NCBI GenBank assembly: GCA_015847255.1
Contig: JADLZK010005838.1
Span: 1 to 64,000, forward strand
Source: Hyparrhenia diplandra
Lineage: Eukaryota > Streptophyta > Magnoliopsida > Poales > Poaceae
Length of the DNA stretch: 64,000 bases
Direction of reading: 5' to 3'
The position numbers were made by a program, and so were the translations under genes. Numbering within the stretch: the first letter of the stretch is position 1; each line of letters starts with the position of its first letter. Below the pieces are notes generated by a model. The model did no database searches and was not told where the DNA came from. It worked only from the letters and a program-made list of their open reading frames with translations. Positions 10,701 through 22,726 of this stretch are shown here, one piece after another.

Positions 10701-13700
10701 AACTGATTTTGATGAGGTAATGTCGAGTTTCAGAAAATGCTAGAAAAGCAAAATGAGGACTTTGCACAAAAATACCTCAGAGATACGAGAAAGAGAGAAA
10801 AGTTGCATTCTCCCTTAGAATCGGCTAAACCGGCTTTAAAGTCCACCAAGGCGATTTTTACCTTATGTGAAACAACTACCGCCTTGAATCGGTCAAGCCG
10901 AGCTTTTGGTCGGCTAAGCCCGATTGCCCTCGCAATCAATCCAAATTGGTCTCTTCGGCATCCGAAACCGATAAGACCAATTTAGGGAAGGATGAACATT
11001 CTTTACCTTGCATGAAGACACCTTCGATGGCGAAATTGCGGAGAAAAATAATCCCGCCATTTTAATTCGGCCAGGGGGCAAGCCAATTCCACTATTGGAA
11101 AAAAATGTTATAATCGGCGAGCCTAGAGAGCCTAAGAAGAGAAAGCAAATCTCGGATCGTGAGGTGGTGTTAGAAAAATCTAGTGACAATGGGGAAAGTC
11201 TCAAGATCACCATCAAGTCTTACGGGCTCGGGGGCAAACTCGTGTTCCCATTCACAAGAAAGAGGTCAACCACTAGTGTCATCGTCCAAAAAGGATTCTT
11301 TGGAATCAATTCTAAAAAGTTGGCCAAAACAAGTTTAGAACTAGTGGGACGAAAAAATCAGCAAGACCGATTGCTCAAATCGGTCAAGCTATTTATAAGC
11401 AAAAAGTGCAGCACACATATAAATGTGGAGTATTGGTTCTTCGCTCAATAATGTGTCAAGATCTTCACCAAAGGAGAGTGTGCTAGCGAAACTCACAATG
11501 GGCAGCAATACTTATCTCGTGAGCCGATTGAGCCATAGCCAATCGTGCCCGATAAGAAAGAGCCAACTAAGTCGGCTAGGCCAACTACCTTACTTGAGAT
11601 GGCTAAGCCAACCCCGGAGGCAGCCGAGCTAGCTAAGGTTTGCTGTCATTGAGCATGAATCGGCATTGACGACTTCGAGTCGGCTAAGCCGATTCTTGTT
11701 GTTGTAGATTTTTCCACGCGCGCCGAGAAAGTTTCTCCACTACTATGATGGGCATCGAGAGATGCAAGAAGAGCCCGAGGAGAAAATCGGTGGCGTTAGA
11801 GAGAGCACACAAACTCTTTCCAAAGGTATTGCTAACGATGAGACCATCAAGAGCGTAACCTTGGTTGCTACATCTTCGTCACTAAGGTACAAAGATTACA
11901 TCGGCCTACATGTTGTCTTCAATTGGAAGGCCGATGATAATGTGTTGTTGAAGTTAAAGCTTTTCCCAATGCTTAATGTGAATTATACATATATGTGGAT
12001 TGCTTTACTTATTTTAAATTCAATTCATACTTGGTCCCGAATGAGATATAAGTTTTGCAATTACTTTGGGTTTTATGATTTGGGGCTAAGATTGAAGAAT
12101 ATTGCTCATGCCGATGCTTGTTCTATATTTAATTACGGCATGAAAGATTATTGTAAAGGTGTGGCGAATGGATTGATGTCAATTTTAGTCTTCTACAAGA
12201 AATTTGGCTTACAAATTTAATGCTCACCTTTGGTTCTATCTATCGTGATCATGTCTTTAACATGTTCTTTGAAAAGTAAATTTATTAGACATATTGATCA
12301 CAATGCTTTGCCATCAATTCAGAACTTGGAAGAGCTTATATATTGCAAGTTGTGTAATTCATTTGATCATAATACTCATAATTGCAATGTATTTCATCAT
12401 GAGATCCAATCGGACATCGATAATGACCGATTGAGGTTTTCTGAGGCTCAACAAGTGGACCGGTTAGATTCAATCGGGCCTAATGGTAAACAGGTTTTGA
12501 ATCGGCCTACACTACTAGACAATTCACTTGAAGCCCAAAGCTCCAACGCTCAAGAGAGATGGAAGACCCTCAAGTGAAGACATGATTGTTGTCCATGAAA
12601 TTAAAATTGAAAATGTTTCAAAGGATAACAAAGTTGCTCCAATGTTAGAAGACACTGGGGGCAAATAAAATCTCTCCATCTCCACCAAAAGCCGATTGAT
12701 TCCATTGAGCAAGGGGAATTGGCTGGAGATCCTTCTTTGGAGCATGACCATCAAGGTGAAGAAAAGGAGGATGCTCATAAAGTTAATGGAGGCAAGGAAC
12801 ATGGCAAGGAAAAAAGGCAATAGGAGGCCAAAGCTTAGCTTCGAGGAGCTCTTAGCCAAATATACAAAGATAGGGAAAGAGAATCTATTGAAGAAAATCC
12901 AAGCATCACAGTTGCCTCCAAAGCATAAGCCTCAAAAACAATATTGGCAAAGAAAGGTGAATGTTCCGTCATATTTTGAGCCACAACATGTGGAGTATGC
13001 AGCTCGAAACGTCTTGAAAGAGTCATCATCTTACAAAGACCGATTTGATCAAAAAATCGGTCAGTATGCCAAGAGGGAAGGTGGTAAAAGCAAGTTTACA
13101 GCGTGAAATATGATGGACGGAAAAAGAAAAAATTCAGATCTGAATGACACCATTGAAAAGCGATTACATTGTTGAAAAATCTGGCTATTGATGGTAAACA
13201 AGTTAAAAATTCAGCCATTTATATTGTAGGTACTAAATCTAAACAAAAGAAGATAAAAGTATCTAAGAACAAGAAAGAATTGTCATTGTCCACAATGAAG
13301 ACAAAACCAACGTGCTCAATCGGTTTTAGCAAGGTGGCAGGAAAAAGAATTGCGCGAAGCTCGGCCACGAGAGAAGCTAAGAGAAAGGGGCTTAGCATGG
13401 GTCCTTAAAGGAAGCATTAAAATTGAAAGGATGATGATCAAGCAAGTGGTGCATCACAAACAAAGAATCAAAGGAAAAGGTTCAAGACACAATTGCCAAG
13501 TTGGAGGTTTGCACCAAATCATCAAAATCTTTGGTCATGGCATCATCCATTTTCTCTGCACTTTTGTGCATATGTGGAATTCATCTCAAGGTATGCATGG
13601 TTATCCCTCATATTCTTATGTTGACCCTTGGTATGGGTCTTTATATTATGGAGGATCACCAGATTATTATGCTTATCAATGATCAAGAGCCGAAATATTT
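10701..13700 (+). pseudogene. gag: Broken gag region of element F
   Basis: Several overlapping frames (11008-11451, 11762-12220, 12230-12577, 12696-13106) carry a Tat-type gag and its C-terminal extension. The clearest motif is a nucleocapsid knuckle CKLCNSFDHNTHNC near 12340, spaced C-x2-C-x4-H-x4-C, followed by an acidic segment. At 12820-13080 a Lys-rich stretch (LSFEELLAKYTKIGKENLL, then QHVEYAARNVLKES) resembles the linker between gag and protease in grass Tat elements. Near 13350 a frameshift joins to REARPREKLRERGLAWV. No protease active site follows before element I begins at 13879. Confidence 0.6.
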
Positions 13701-13878
13701 TGTTTCGGCCATGCATACTTCGTGTATGTGAATTTGTATGGCCGATACTTTGTTATCGCATACGAGCATGCAATATAGCCGATGAATATTTACAACCATC
13801 GTGCTATTTGAAGAAGCCTCCTAGAGAATTTTACTTCGGTAACTTAAGGCCCGGGGGCAAGAAGAAGATATATATATG

Positions 13879-14342
13879 TGTTGGGATCTAACTTTGGTTT
13901 ACATTTTAACTTTTCGTCCCAAACTTTGAAGATTTCGGGATACTTGCGAGAACAAAGTCAAAGTTCTACATCGAAGATGACTTCGCAAGGCTTTGGCTTC
14001 ACGAAAAGAATAACAAGAGCAAAATAAGAAAGAATGAGTCAAGAATCCGAGCGAAGATGGCCACGGGGACTTATTTGCGAAGTTCTTGAAAACGACTACA
14101 AGAGGATAAGAAGCATTGCGAAGCTAAACATTGCCTTTGAAGCCTCGCGAAGATGAAGGATGTATCTTCGCCAAGAAGAAACAATTTGTAGAAGATCAAT
14201 TTAGAATTCTTAGTGTTTTGGATAACTATGAAGCTAGGGGACTATAAATACCCCTGGGATCCTTTGTAAACGCCATGTTGAATGGCCATTTTGTAAACCA
14301 TATCATCATCAATAACATGTTGTGTTGAATATTCACCCAACA
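13879..14342 (+). repeat. 5' LTR of element I, complete copy
   Basis: 464 bases, TGTTGGG to CCCAACA, matching the 3' LTR at 43320-43782 (463 bases). TATA box at 14243-14250. Confidence 0.9.
14243..14250 (+). promoter_or_regulatory. TATA box in I 5' LTR (duplicated at 14610-14617)
   Basis: TATAAATA in the context GGGGACTATAAATACCCC. It is repeated in the duplicated LTR tail at 14610-14617 and present in the 3' LTR at 43684-43691. Confidence 0.75.
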
Positions 14343-14710
14343 TGCAAGATGACTTCGCAAGGCTTTGGCCGTGAAAAGAATAACAAGAGCAAAATAAGAA
14401 AGAATGAGTCAAGAATCCGGCGAAGATGGCCCGCGGGGACTTTTTGCGGTTCTTGAAATAGCTACAAGAGGATAAGAAGCATTGCGAAGCTAAACATTGC
14501 CTTTGAAGCCTGCGAAGATGAAGGATGTATCTTCGCCAAGAAGAAACAATTTGTAGAAGATCAATTTAGAATTCTTAGTGTTTTTGGATAACTACGAAGC
14601 CAGGGGGACTATAAATACCCCCTGGGATCCTTTGTAAACGCCATGTTGAATGGCCATTTTGTAAACCATATCATCATCAATAACATGTTGTGTTGAATAT
14701 TCACCCAACA
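14343..14710 (+). repeat. Tandem duplication of the I 5' LTR tail
   Basis: Bases 14343-14710 repeat 13969-14342 almost exactly, including the TATA box and the LTR end ATTCACCCAACA. The 3' LTR has a single copy. The primer site follows this second end, not the first. Confidence 0.9.
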
Positions 14711-14713
14711 TCT

Positions 14714-14730
14714 TGGCGCCCACCGTTTGT
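14714..14730 (+). other. Primer binding site of element I
   Basis: TGGCGCCCACCGTTTGT starts 3 bases after the duplicated LTR end. TGGCGCCCACCG is a common primer site in Tat elements. Confidence 0.75.
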
Positions 14731-14765
14731 GTGAGCAACGATCTATCCACGGCCATCAAGAAATC

Positions 14766-16060
14766 ATGGGAAGACCTCCCAAGAACAAGTCGGCAAGCGT
14801 TGCCGAGGAAACAACAACAACAAGAGAATGAAGTACCAAGAACAAGCGAAGACAATATCTCCAAAGAAATCACTCCTCAAGAAAGTCGAGTGAAGAAGCA
14901 AAGAAAGTTACAAGAATTAGAAGAAGAACTGATCAAGAAATAAAAAGAGCTTGAGGCTTGCAAAGCCGAGAACCGAAGAAAAGACAATGAAACAAAGAAT
15001 AGAGGAAAATTTGAAGCAAAGTTAAAAAGATTGAATGAAGAGCTCAATGATCAAGACCGTGAAGTCATCATCACAAAGCGAAGTCAAAATAAATCGAGAA
15101 CAACGAGAAGGCAATAGTCACAATCAACCCCGATTCCCCATTATCGTAGACTTACAAATGGCAAAATGGCCAAAAGGCTTCAAATTCAACGTCATACCAA
15201 CTTACGAAGGTTTGACAGATCCAAGACAATTCTTGATGAGCTTGAAGCGGTTTGTTGAATCGGGAGGGGCGATGATAAAACACTAGCGAAGGCACTTATA
15301 ATGGCAATGAAAGGGTCATCTCAGAAATGGTACGCGCCGCTCAAGCCAAGATCCCTCAAAAAATTGGGAACAACTCGAACAACTCTACTAGTTGATTTCA
15401 AGGATTTCAACACACGGGGACGACAAGTGATGACTTGTTTGACATCAAGCAATACCCAAAAGAGCCAATAATCCAATATTACAAGAGGTTCATTCAAATG
15501 AAGACCCAAATTCGAAGTATCGAGGACGAAGTCATCATCATTCTTCTGCAATCGGGGGCCTCGTGAGCCGGACAATTGTCTTCGCACCTCAAGAGGGAAA
15601 GACCAACAACAATTTGCCCAATTGTATGAAGAATTTCAAAAATATGCAAGATCGACGATGATTTCGAAAGAAAAAACTGAGGAAGAGAATACACAAAAGA
15701 AATCAAGCAAAATCAAACAATCAGTTCAAACCACAAAATTTCGGCGAAGACCATACCACCATCAATATCAACCGCCGCTTCGCGTGAACCAAATTAACAA
15801 CGAGCGAGCAAAGACAACATCCAGGCACAAAATAACCCGTGAAGCGGTACAACAATAGAAACTTCAATAACAGCCAAAGAGGAGGTTTCAATCAAAGATT
15901 CGGAGGAAAGAAGGATTCTAAAGCCTGAAGAAATGTATTGCATCATTCATGGCAAAGGGGCTGGCCACACATCGAAGATGTGCCCAATGGTGAAGAAGAG
16001 CATAGAGCAATTACAACAAGAAGGCAAATCGATGGAAAATCAAAGATCAATAAACTTTTT
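14766..16060 (+). pseudogene. gag: Broken gag of Tat element I
   Basis: Capsid/nucleocapsid protein. The ATG at 14766 opens MGRPPKNKSASVAEE and is frameshifted within 20 codons into a Gln/Glu/Lys-rich coiled-coil-like segment ending KLQELEEELIKK at 14940. The capsid core follows near 15140-15280 (WPKGFKFNVIPTYEGLTDP). The nucleocapsid knuckle near 15937 reads CIIHGKGAGHTSKMC, with His in place of the second Cys, as seen in other Tat gags. At least four frame changes. Confidence 0.75.
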
Positions 16061-19000
16061 TGTCTCAAGCAAGCGCCGCGCATAATCAAGCATACTTCAA
16101 TCCAAGTTACAACCAACAAGTGCTGCAGGACCACCCCAATATACAATTGCCAACCACTAGCAATAGCTCCGCCACATTGGGGACAAACACAAAACTTACA
16201 ACACGAAGCGGTGGCAAACAACACCCCAAATGTTCAAAACAACGGCTCACCGGTGTTTTCAACAACAAGCGAGAGGAAGAATAATGACAATTTATGGAGG
16301 GAACGGCATAGAGCATGCAACCAACAACGAGAGAAGAAACTATTTTCGAAGAGTCAACGCAATAACAATGGAGGGACCTTACAAGAAAACAAGATGGTCG
16401 CATCAACCAATAATCTTCACGAGAACAAGACATGAAACTTAAAGACTATCCACACATGGAAGCCATGGTCATAGAAGCAAACATTGATGGATGGGATGTT
16501 ACAAAAATCTAGTGGATGGAGGAAGCTCTGTAGACATACTCTTCGCATCAACACCGGATGCAATGCAAATCAAAAGACAAAACACAGGAAGAGCGAGAAT
16601 ATCCATTGGTTGGCTTCGGGTAAGAAGGATAAACTCAATTGGAAGAATTGTGCTGCCCGTATCCTTCAAAACACAAAACAATGCAAGAATAGAACAAGTA
16701 GCATTTGATGTTGTTGAAATGCATAGCGATACAATGCAATATTAGGAAGAGGAAGCCCCGAACATGTTGAAGCTATGATAAACTACTCCTACTTATGCAT
16801 GAAAGTTCCAGCAATCAATGGACCAATATCAATCCATAGAAATCAAACGGAGGCTAGAAACATTGAAAAAGATTCAACTCCGGCTCAAAGAAATGTCTTG
16901 GCCATAGAAGAAATCGAAGAAGAAGAAAAAATAATGAGAGAAGCGAAGTCACAAAAAAAGCGAAGACATGTTCCAAAGGCGAGAAACCAAAAGAAGTTTT
17001 GTTAGATCCAATGATAATGAGATAAGAAAGTCATCATAGGAGCCAATCTAGCAAAACAAGAAGAAGAACAATTGATAAGTTTTCTAGAAGCAATCAAGAT
17101 GTCTTCGCATGGTCGGCCAAAAAGACTTGGAAGGAGTCGAGAGAGACATTATCGAGCATCGCCTAAACATCGACCCAAGTTACAAACCAAAAGAAACAAA
17201 AGTTACGAAAGATCTCCGAAGATAGAACAATAGCTGCGAAAGGCTGAAGTACAGAGATTGCTTGACGCGAAGGTCATAAGAGAAGTCCAATTCACAACTT
17301 GGCTAGCAAATATTGTGATGGTGAAGAAAAGCAATGGAAAATGGAGAATGTGCATAGACTTCACAGATCTAAACAAAGCGTGCCCCTAAAGATAACTTCC
17401 CTTTACCAAGAATCGACACACTTGTCGATCAAGCTGCGAGGAAGCGAGATGCTAAGTTTCCTTGATTGTTTCTCGGGATATCACCAAATTTACATGAAGA
17501 AAGAAGATGAAGAAAAAGACAAGTTTCATCACACCATTTGGAACTTATTGCTTCCAAAGAATGGCGAGAGGGGCCTTGCAATGCGGGTCAAGCTTCATCG
17601 AGAATGACTTCGGTAGCACTTAAAGATCAAATCGGAGACAATCTGGCGGCATATGTTGGCGACATAATAGTAAAAGCAAGAAAGCGTGAAGACCACATAA
17701 AAGATTTGAAGCAAACATTCGAAAATTTGAGAAAATCAAATCTCAAACTCAATCACGAGAAATGTACCTTCGATTGTGTAGAAGGGAAAGATCCTCGGAT
17801 GTATAGTTTCAACAAAAGGCATTGACCCAAATCGAGAGAAGATAAAAGCAATCATGCAAGCGAAGTTCCAAAAGAACATCAAAGACATCCAAAAGCTAAC
17901 GGGAAGGAAGATTGGCTTGAATAGATTCATATCAAAGTCAGTGAGAAAAAAGCTTCCCAATTTTTCAAGCACTCAAAGGGGCGAAGACAAACTTCACATG
18001 GGGAAAAGAGCAACAAAAGCTTTTTGAAGAAATAAAAAAGTATCTCTCAAATCCTTCAACATTAACAACACCAAACACCGATAAAGAATTACTTTTGTGC
18101 ATCTCAAGCATCCGAGAAATTTTGTAAGTGCAGTCTTGGTACAAGAACCAATATACTTTGTCTCGAAGCCCTTTACGGCTCAAAAATGTTCTACTCGAGA
18201 AATTGAAAAAATAGCATATGCATTACTCATGGCAACAAGAAAGTTGAAGCATTATTTCTTGGCACACAAAGTAAGAATCCCAACAAACCAACCACTCAAA
18301 GATGTACTCCAAAGTTGTAAATCTTCTGGAAGACTTGGCAAATGGGCGGCTGAAATCTCCACAATACTTCATCGAATTTGAGAAGAGAACGGCAATAAAG
18401 TCACAAGTATTGGCGAGATTTTATTTGATTGGACACCGGCAACAAGTTACGAAGATCAAAAAGATCATCAAGAGTGGACTTTGTCTTGTCAAGAATGGAC
18501 AATGAATTGTGATGGAGCATGGGGCTCGCAGAGCTGGTGTAGCGGCAATAATAACTCGCCATCGGCATCAAGATGAAATATGCAAAGCAAGACTAGAATT
18601 TCGATGCACAAATAACATCGCGGAATATGAAGCACTGTTTCTTTGGGGCTTCGCAAGGCAAGAGCAATGGGAGTACAAAAATCCCGATCAAAACAGATTC
18701 TCGAGGTTGTTGCGAGGCCACGTTGAGAAAAAATTACAAGGCAAAAGATCACGAACTAGCAAAGTATTTGCAAAGCGTTAGAGATCAAGAAAAACACTTG
18801 AAGGATTCACGATGTACGAAGCATCTCAAGAACAAACAACGAAGAAGCGGATGAAATCGCAAAGGCAACAGACCCAAAAAGTAAAATTGCCACGGATGTG
18901 TTTTACCAAGTACTCTCGGAATCTTCAATAAAAGCAAAATTGAAGAACCAAAGTATATCCACATCATTGAAAGCAAAGATTGGAGATCGAAATAATTGCC

Positions 19001-19818
19001 TTTCTAAGAGGATTCTACAAACCGAGAAAGTGAAGCCGAAGAAACAAGAATGAAGCACAAAATAAGAAATTACAAGCTTGTCAATAATCAACTTTTCAAG
19101 CATGGCATTTGTGAACCATTACTCAAATGCATTTCAAGCGAAGAAGGCAAAAGAATTGCTACAAGAAATACATAGTGGAACATGTGGAAATCATGCAGGC
19201 CCAAGAGCCATAGCAGGAAAAGCATTTAGACAAGGGTTCTATTGGCCCTTGACTCAAAAAGATAGTAAGGAAATAGTGAAAACTTGTCACAATTGCCAAA
19301 TTTCAGCAAGCAAGTCAAATGCCCTAGCTAATCCAATCAAAGCACATTGAACCAACTTGGCCACTTGCAAGATGGGGAATAGACATCATTGGGAAACTCC
19401 CCAACTCAAGGCAATCATCAATATGCGGTTGTCGCGGTTGAGTATTTCACAAAATGGATAGAAGCGAAGCCAATCACAAACATGTCATCAACGACAATGA
19501 AGAAGTTTCTTTGGCAAAACATAATCTGCAGATTCGGAGTCCCAAGGCACACAACTTTAGACAATGGAACCCAATTTTGACGAAGACTTGAAACTATTGT
19601 GAAACTGCTGGGGATACAACTTTGCTTCAGCGTCGGTTAGATACCCACAATCAAAGCGAATTTGTTGAAAGGGCAAATGGCATAATATGTGTGGGAATAT
19701 CAAAAATTTAGTGGGACTTCCAAAAGAAAAATGGGTTGAAGAATTACCAAGGATTGTTTGGAGTCACAATACAACCACAACAAGATCAACAAAGTTTACG
19801 CCTTTCAAGCTATTATAT
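16061..19818 (+). pseudogene. pol: Broken pol of Tat element I, part before J (PR-RT-RH-aRH-IN)
   Basis: Protease at 16491-16745 has active site LVDGGSSVDILFA, with DGG where J has DTG. Reverse transcriptase runs about 17200-17830: WRMCIDFTDLNKACP-like text near 17340, CFSGYHQIYMKKEDEEK near 17470 and the catalytic box near 17656 reading YVGD instead of YVDD. A first RNase H (about 18060-18400) is degraded. A second RNase H (about 18495-18800) shows NCDGAWGS near 18505 and CTNNIAEYEAL near 18605. Integrase starts about 19078 with HSGTCGNHAGPRAIAGKAF and C-x2-C (CHNCQ) near 19290; the second catalytic Asp lies in TLDNGTQF near 19557. J interrupts at FTPFKLLY (19818), and the frame resumes at 35682 with GDEAM. 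Multiple stops and frameshifts make it inactive. Confidence 0.85.
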
Positions 19819-20612
19819 TGTTGGGGAGGGACCTCGCCAAGGGACCCCCGTAGCTCCTGGGCCCAAAGATGACACCCCCAGGCGCTGGCGGCGAAACCAA
19901 CGCAACACCCTTCGCAGCGCGGGGGACAGCGGAGAGGCAAAGATGACACTCCCCCCAGGGGGGCGGGCGAGGTTGCGCGCAACGCCGGGCAGCGCGGGGG
20001 ATAGCGGGGCCAAGATGACACCAGCAGCGCGGGGGGGGGGCAGTCCAAGAGGAACGCCCCGCAGCGCGAGGGCAGCAGATCCAAGGAGAACGCCTCCGCA
20101 AGCGCGGGAGGCGGCGGCAGTGGAACACCCAGCAGCGCGAGGGGGGCACAAGAAGAAGAGGGACACCTCCGCGGGCGCAAATGGTAGAGCCCTAGCGGAC
20201 TCAGGGCCAGGCGGCGGCGCAAGAAGGGTGGAACCCTAATGAAGCCTTAGGCGTGTCAGGACTTGTGTTTTTACCTTTCCACCCCTGATGGGGTTTGTAC
20301 CAATTTGCCCCTGCGCGGGCCCTAGACGTAAGTGGCAAACATGCCTTGTCCTGATATGTAACTACAGTAAATACCGACCGGACGCCTATAAATACGGACC
20401 GACAGGACGTATGAATAGGACGGTTGGTGGGCACTTTCATGACCTATCTATCGAAAAGACATTTTCTTGGGATCGCGCCTTTGTCCACGTCACGCCTCCT
20501 AGGGACCCGACGCGGGCCCGGCCAATAAAGATTCTCACCCCCGTGGAAACCCCTCACTCCTCCTCCCATCACCCCGGTGGCAAAGGGTAGGAGGGCAGGT
20601 AAAATACCCTTA
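19819..20612 (+). repeat. 5' LTR of element J
   Basis: Starts TGTTGGGGAGGG and runs to about 20612 (CCCTTA). The first half consists of about four imperfect units of 70-78 bases built around CCAAAGATGACACC and CAGCGCGGGG. The second half, from 20230, is unique and matches 35290-35676. TATA box TATAAATA at 20387-20394, matched at 35449-35456. Confidence 0.85.
20387..20394 (+). promoter_or_regulatory. TATA box in J 5' LTR
   Basis: TATAAATA in the context GACGCCTATAAATACGGACC, conserved in the 3' LTR at 35449-35456. Confidence 0.7.
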
Positions 20613-20615
20613 CGT

Positions 20616-20636
20616 TGGCGCCGTCCATCCTGGGGA
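20616..20636 (+). other. Primer binding site of element J
   Basis: TGGCGCCGTCCATCCTGGGG lies 3 bases after the LTR end and is of the TGGCGCCGTC class used by many Tat elements. Confidence 0.75.
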
Positions 20637-20651
20637 CCGACATGAAAAGCC

Positions 20652-22623
20652 ATGCCACACCGGGCAATGCGAGGGGGCTGGGCACCCCGCCGATTGGGGC
20701 CATCCACCGCCCGCCCCGGGTCCAACCCCGCCGCCCGGACCGCCCCCCGCCTGGGACCCCTACCAACCCGGAGCCGGAGCCCACCGCGCCTACCTTCGCC
20801 CGGACAGGGGGCCCAATCCTCCTCCGCCCCGCTGGGGGCCGCCGCTGGGGCCCCCGGTCGAATGTGTCCGAGGCCACCGGAGCCCTGGGACCCGGCCGGT
20901 CATCACGGAGGTCCCGTGAGGGCCGGGGCTCTGGTGCAGCAACCACTACGCCAACCACCCCAAGATGCGGGGACATCCTCGGGGGCTTTCGGGGGGTTCG
21001 CCGAGGGGCTAACCGAGGACGACGAGGACGAGGAAGCGGTAGGGACAGCAGCCCTTGAAGCGCCAAGCAGCACAAATCACCCGAAAAACGCAGTACCGGA
21101 AACCCTCGATCGAAGGCGCGCTTCACGCACCATCGAGGACCAGGCCGGCGGCCGAGGGCAGCTGATTGGTCGGAGCAGCCACCGGCGGCCGCGGGGGAGA
21201 TACACGACTCGCATGGGGCCCGCACCTCGCCCCGCGGCAGGCACATCAGCCCTGGCCTCGACATCCACCTCTACCACCCCCGCCGCCTACCAATACCCAA
21301 CCCATTCCGCCGCCGCTAAACACCCCACCGCAAGCTGAAAACACGCACGCTCCTCACGGCCATGCTCCACCAAACCCTCCACCAGCCACCGAAAACCGCC
21401 GCCGAGTCGCCGAACAGCCACCACGAACCCCCCACTACGACCCCGCATCCCCACTCTCATTCGCCCTCCAGCTGGCGGAGTGGCCCGCTTCATACAGCCC
21501 CCACCACCTACCAAGGTATACAGGGCAGACCGACCCCTCGACAGTTCATCATGTCATATGAGGCTGCCGTGGCGGCGGTCGGAGGAGACGAGTCCACTAT
21601 GGCGAAGTCTTTCGTCATAGTCGCGAGGGACATCGCTCAGTCCTGGTACTCAACTTTGCCCCCGCCTCCATCAGCAGCTGGTCAGAGCTCCGGTCCACAC
21701 TGCAAACAAATTTCAAAGGGGTAGACTCAGCCACGGCCAACTCCACCGAGCTCCTCCTGTCATACGTAAAACCAACCGAACCCCCGAAAGATTGGTGGCG
21801 GAGGTTCCTCCATACCAAGGCTAGGACTGAGGGCGTGACCGACCAAAGCGTCATCATGGCGGTCTTGGCCTGCATAAGGCCGGGCCCCTGCCATTCCAAA
21901 ATCGAGAGGAGCCAGCCAAAGACCCTAGCGGAGCTTCATGTGGTAATGGAGAAATATTGCAGAGCCGACACCAGCCACAAAGCGAACCTCGAGGCCTCCC
22001 GGCCGCAACCCCAGCAGCCTGCAACCCCACAGCAAAGACCGCCAAGGTCAGAACACATCGCTTACCCAGACCGCGCCAGGGTCGCAGCGATAGACACCGC
22101 GCCCCCGCCTGAGCAGAGAGCAAACCACCCCGCTAAACCAACCTATCAGCCAAAGGACCAACGGCCGTACAACCAGCGAGACGACCGGGGCCCGTCCCAA
22201 CAAAAGCAACCCTACTGCCACTATTGCGGGGTAGACAAGGGTCACTACACCAAACAGTGTCCATACTTCGCCAAAGGGAAAGAGTTCATGGACAGCCAGC
22301 TAGCCTCCCAGCAAACCAACCGCCAAATTAATCACACCAGAAGACCAGCGCAGCCCCCGCGGCACAGCCATTACTCTTACACCCCGCCGAACTATGGAAC
22401 CCCCTCCGTACCCGGTTTCAGCTATCCAGCCTTCAACCAGCCTCCATTCCATCACCACCCACACAACCAACCCCGCTTCGGCGGCCAAGCCTACACAGTC
22501 ACTCACCCCCCAGAGATCCCGGGCCAGTATCACCCCGGCCCCGCATTGCCATCACCCCCGCCACTTCCAACTTTGCCACCACCACCACCCCCCGCCACCA
22601 CCGTAAAAAGCAAGAAATGCTGA
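20652..22623 (+). pseudogene. gag: gag of Tat element J, frameshifted
   Basis: The ATG at 20652 begins a Pro/Arg-rich N-terminal region of about 230 codons with an acidic patch (EGLTEDDEDEEAVG) near 21008. The capsid core is at about 21460-21960 and crosses frames: LPRYTGQTDP near 21512, MAKSFVIVARDIAQSWYSTL near 21600 and TLAELHVVMEKYCRAD near 21935. A nucleocapsid knuckle CHYCGVDKGHYTKQC follows near 22220. The C-terminal part is Pro/His/Tyr-rich and ends KSKKC with TGA at 22621-22623. The last 262 codons (21835-22623) are open. About two frameshifts separate the blocks. Confidence 0.8.
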
Positions 22624-22726
22624 CCACGCTAAATAATCCTACCTACGCTACGGCGAGATCCTAGCTATCTCGGGGGTCAAATGAAGATCATGGTAACAAA
22701 AGGCGGAGGAAGGAGCACTACCGTTA

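Noticed and set aside
20615..21264. Overlapping ORFs on both strands at the start of J gag
   Set aside because: Only the plus-strand frame from 20652 continues toward recognisable gag. The minus-strand 231-codon ORF is a GC-rich shadow.
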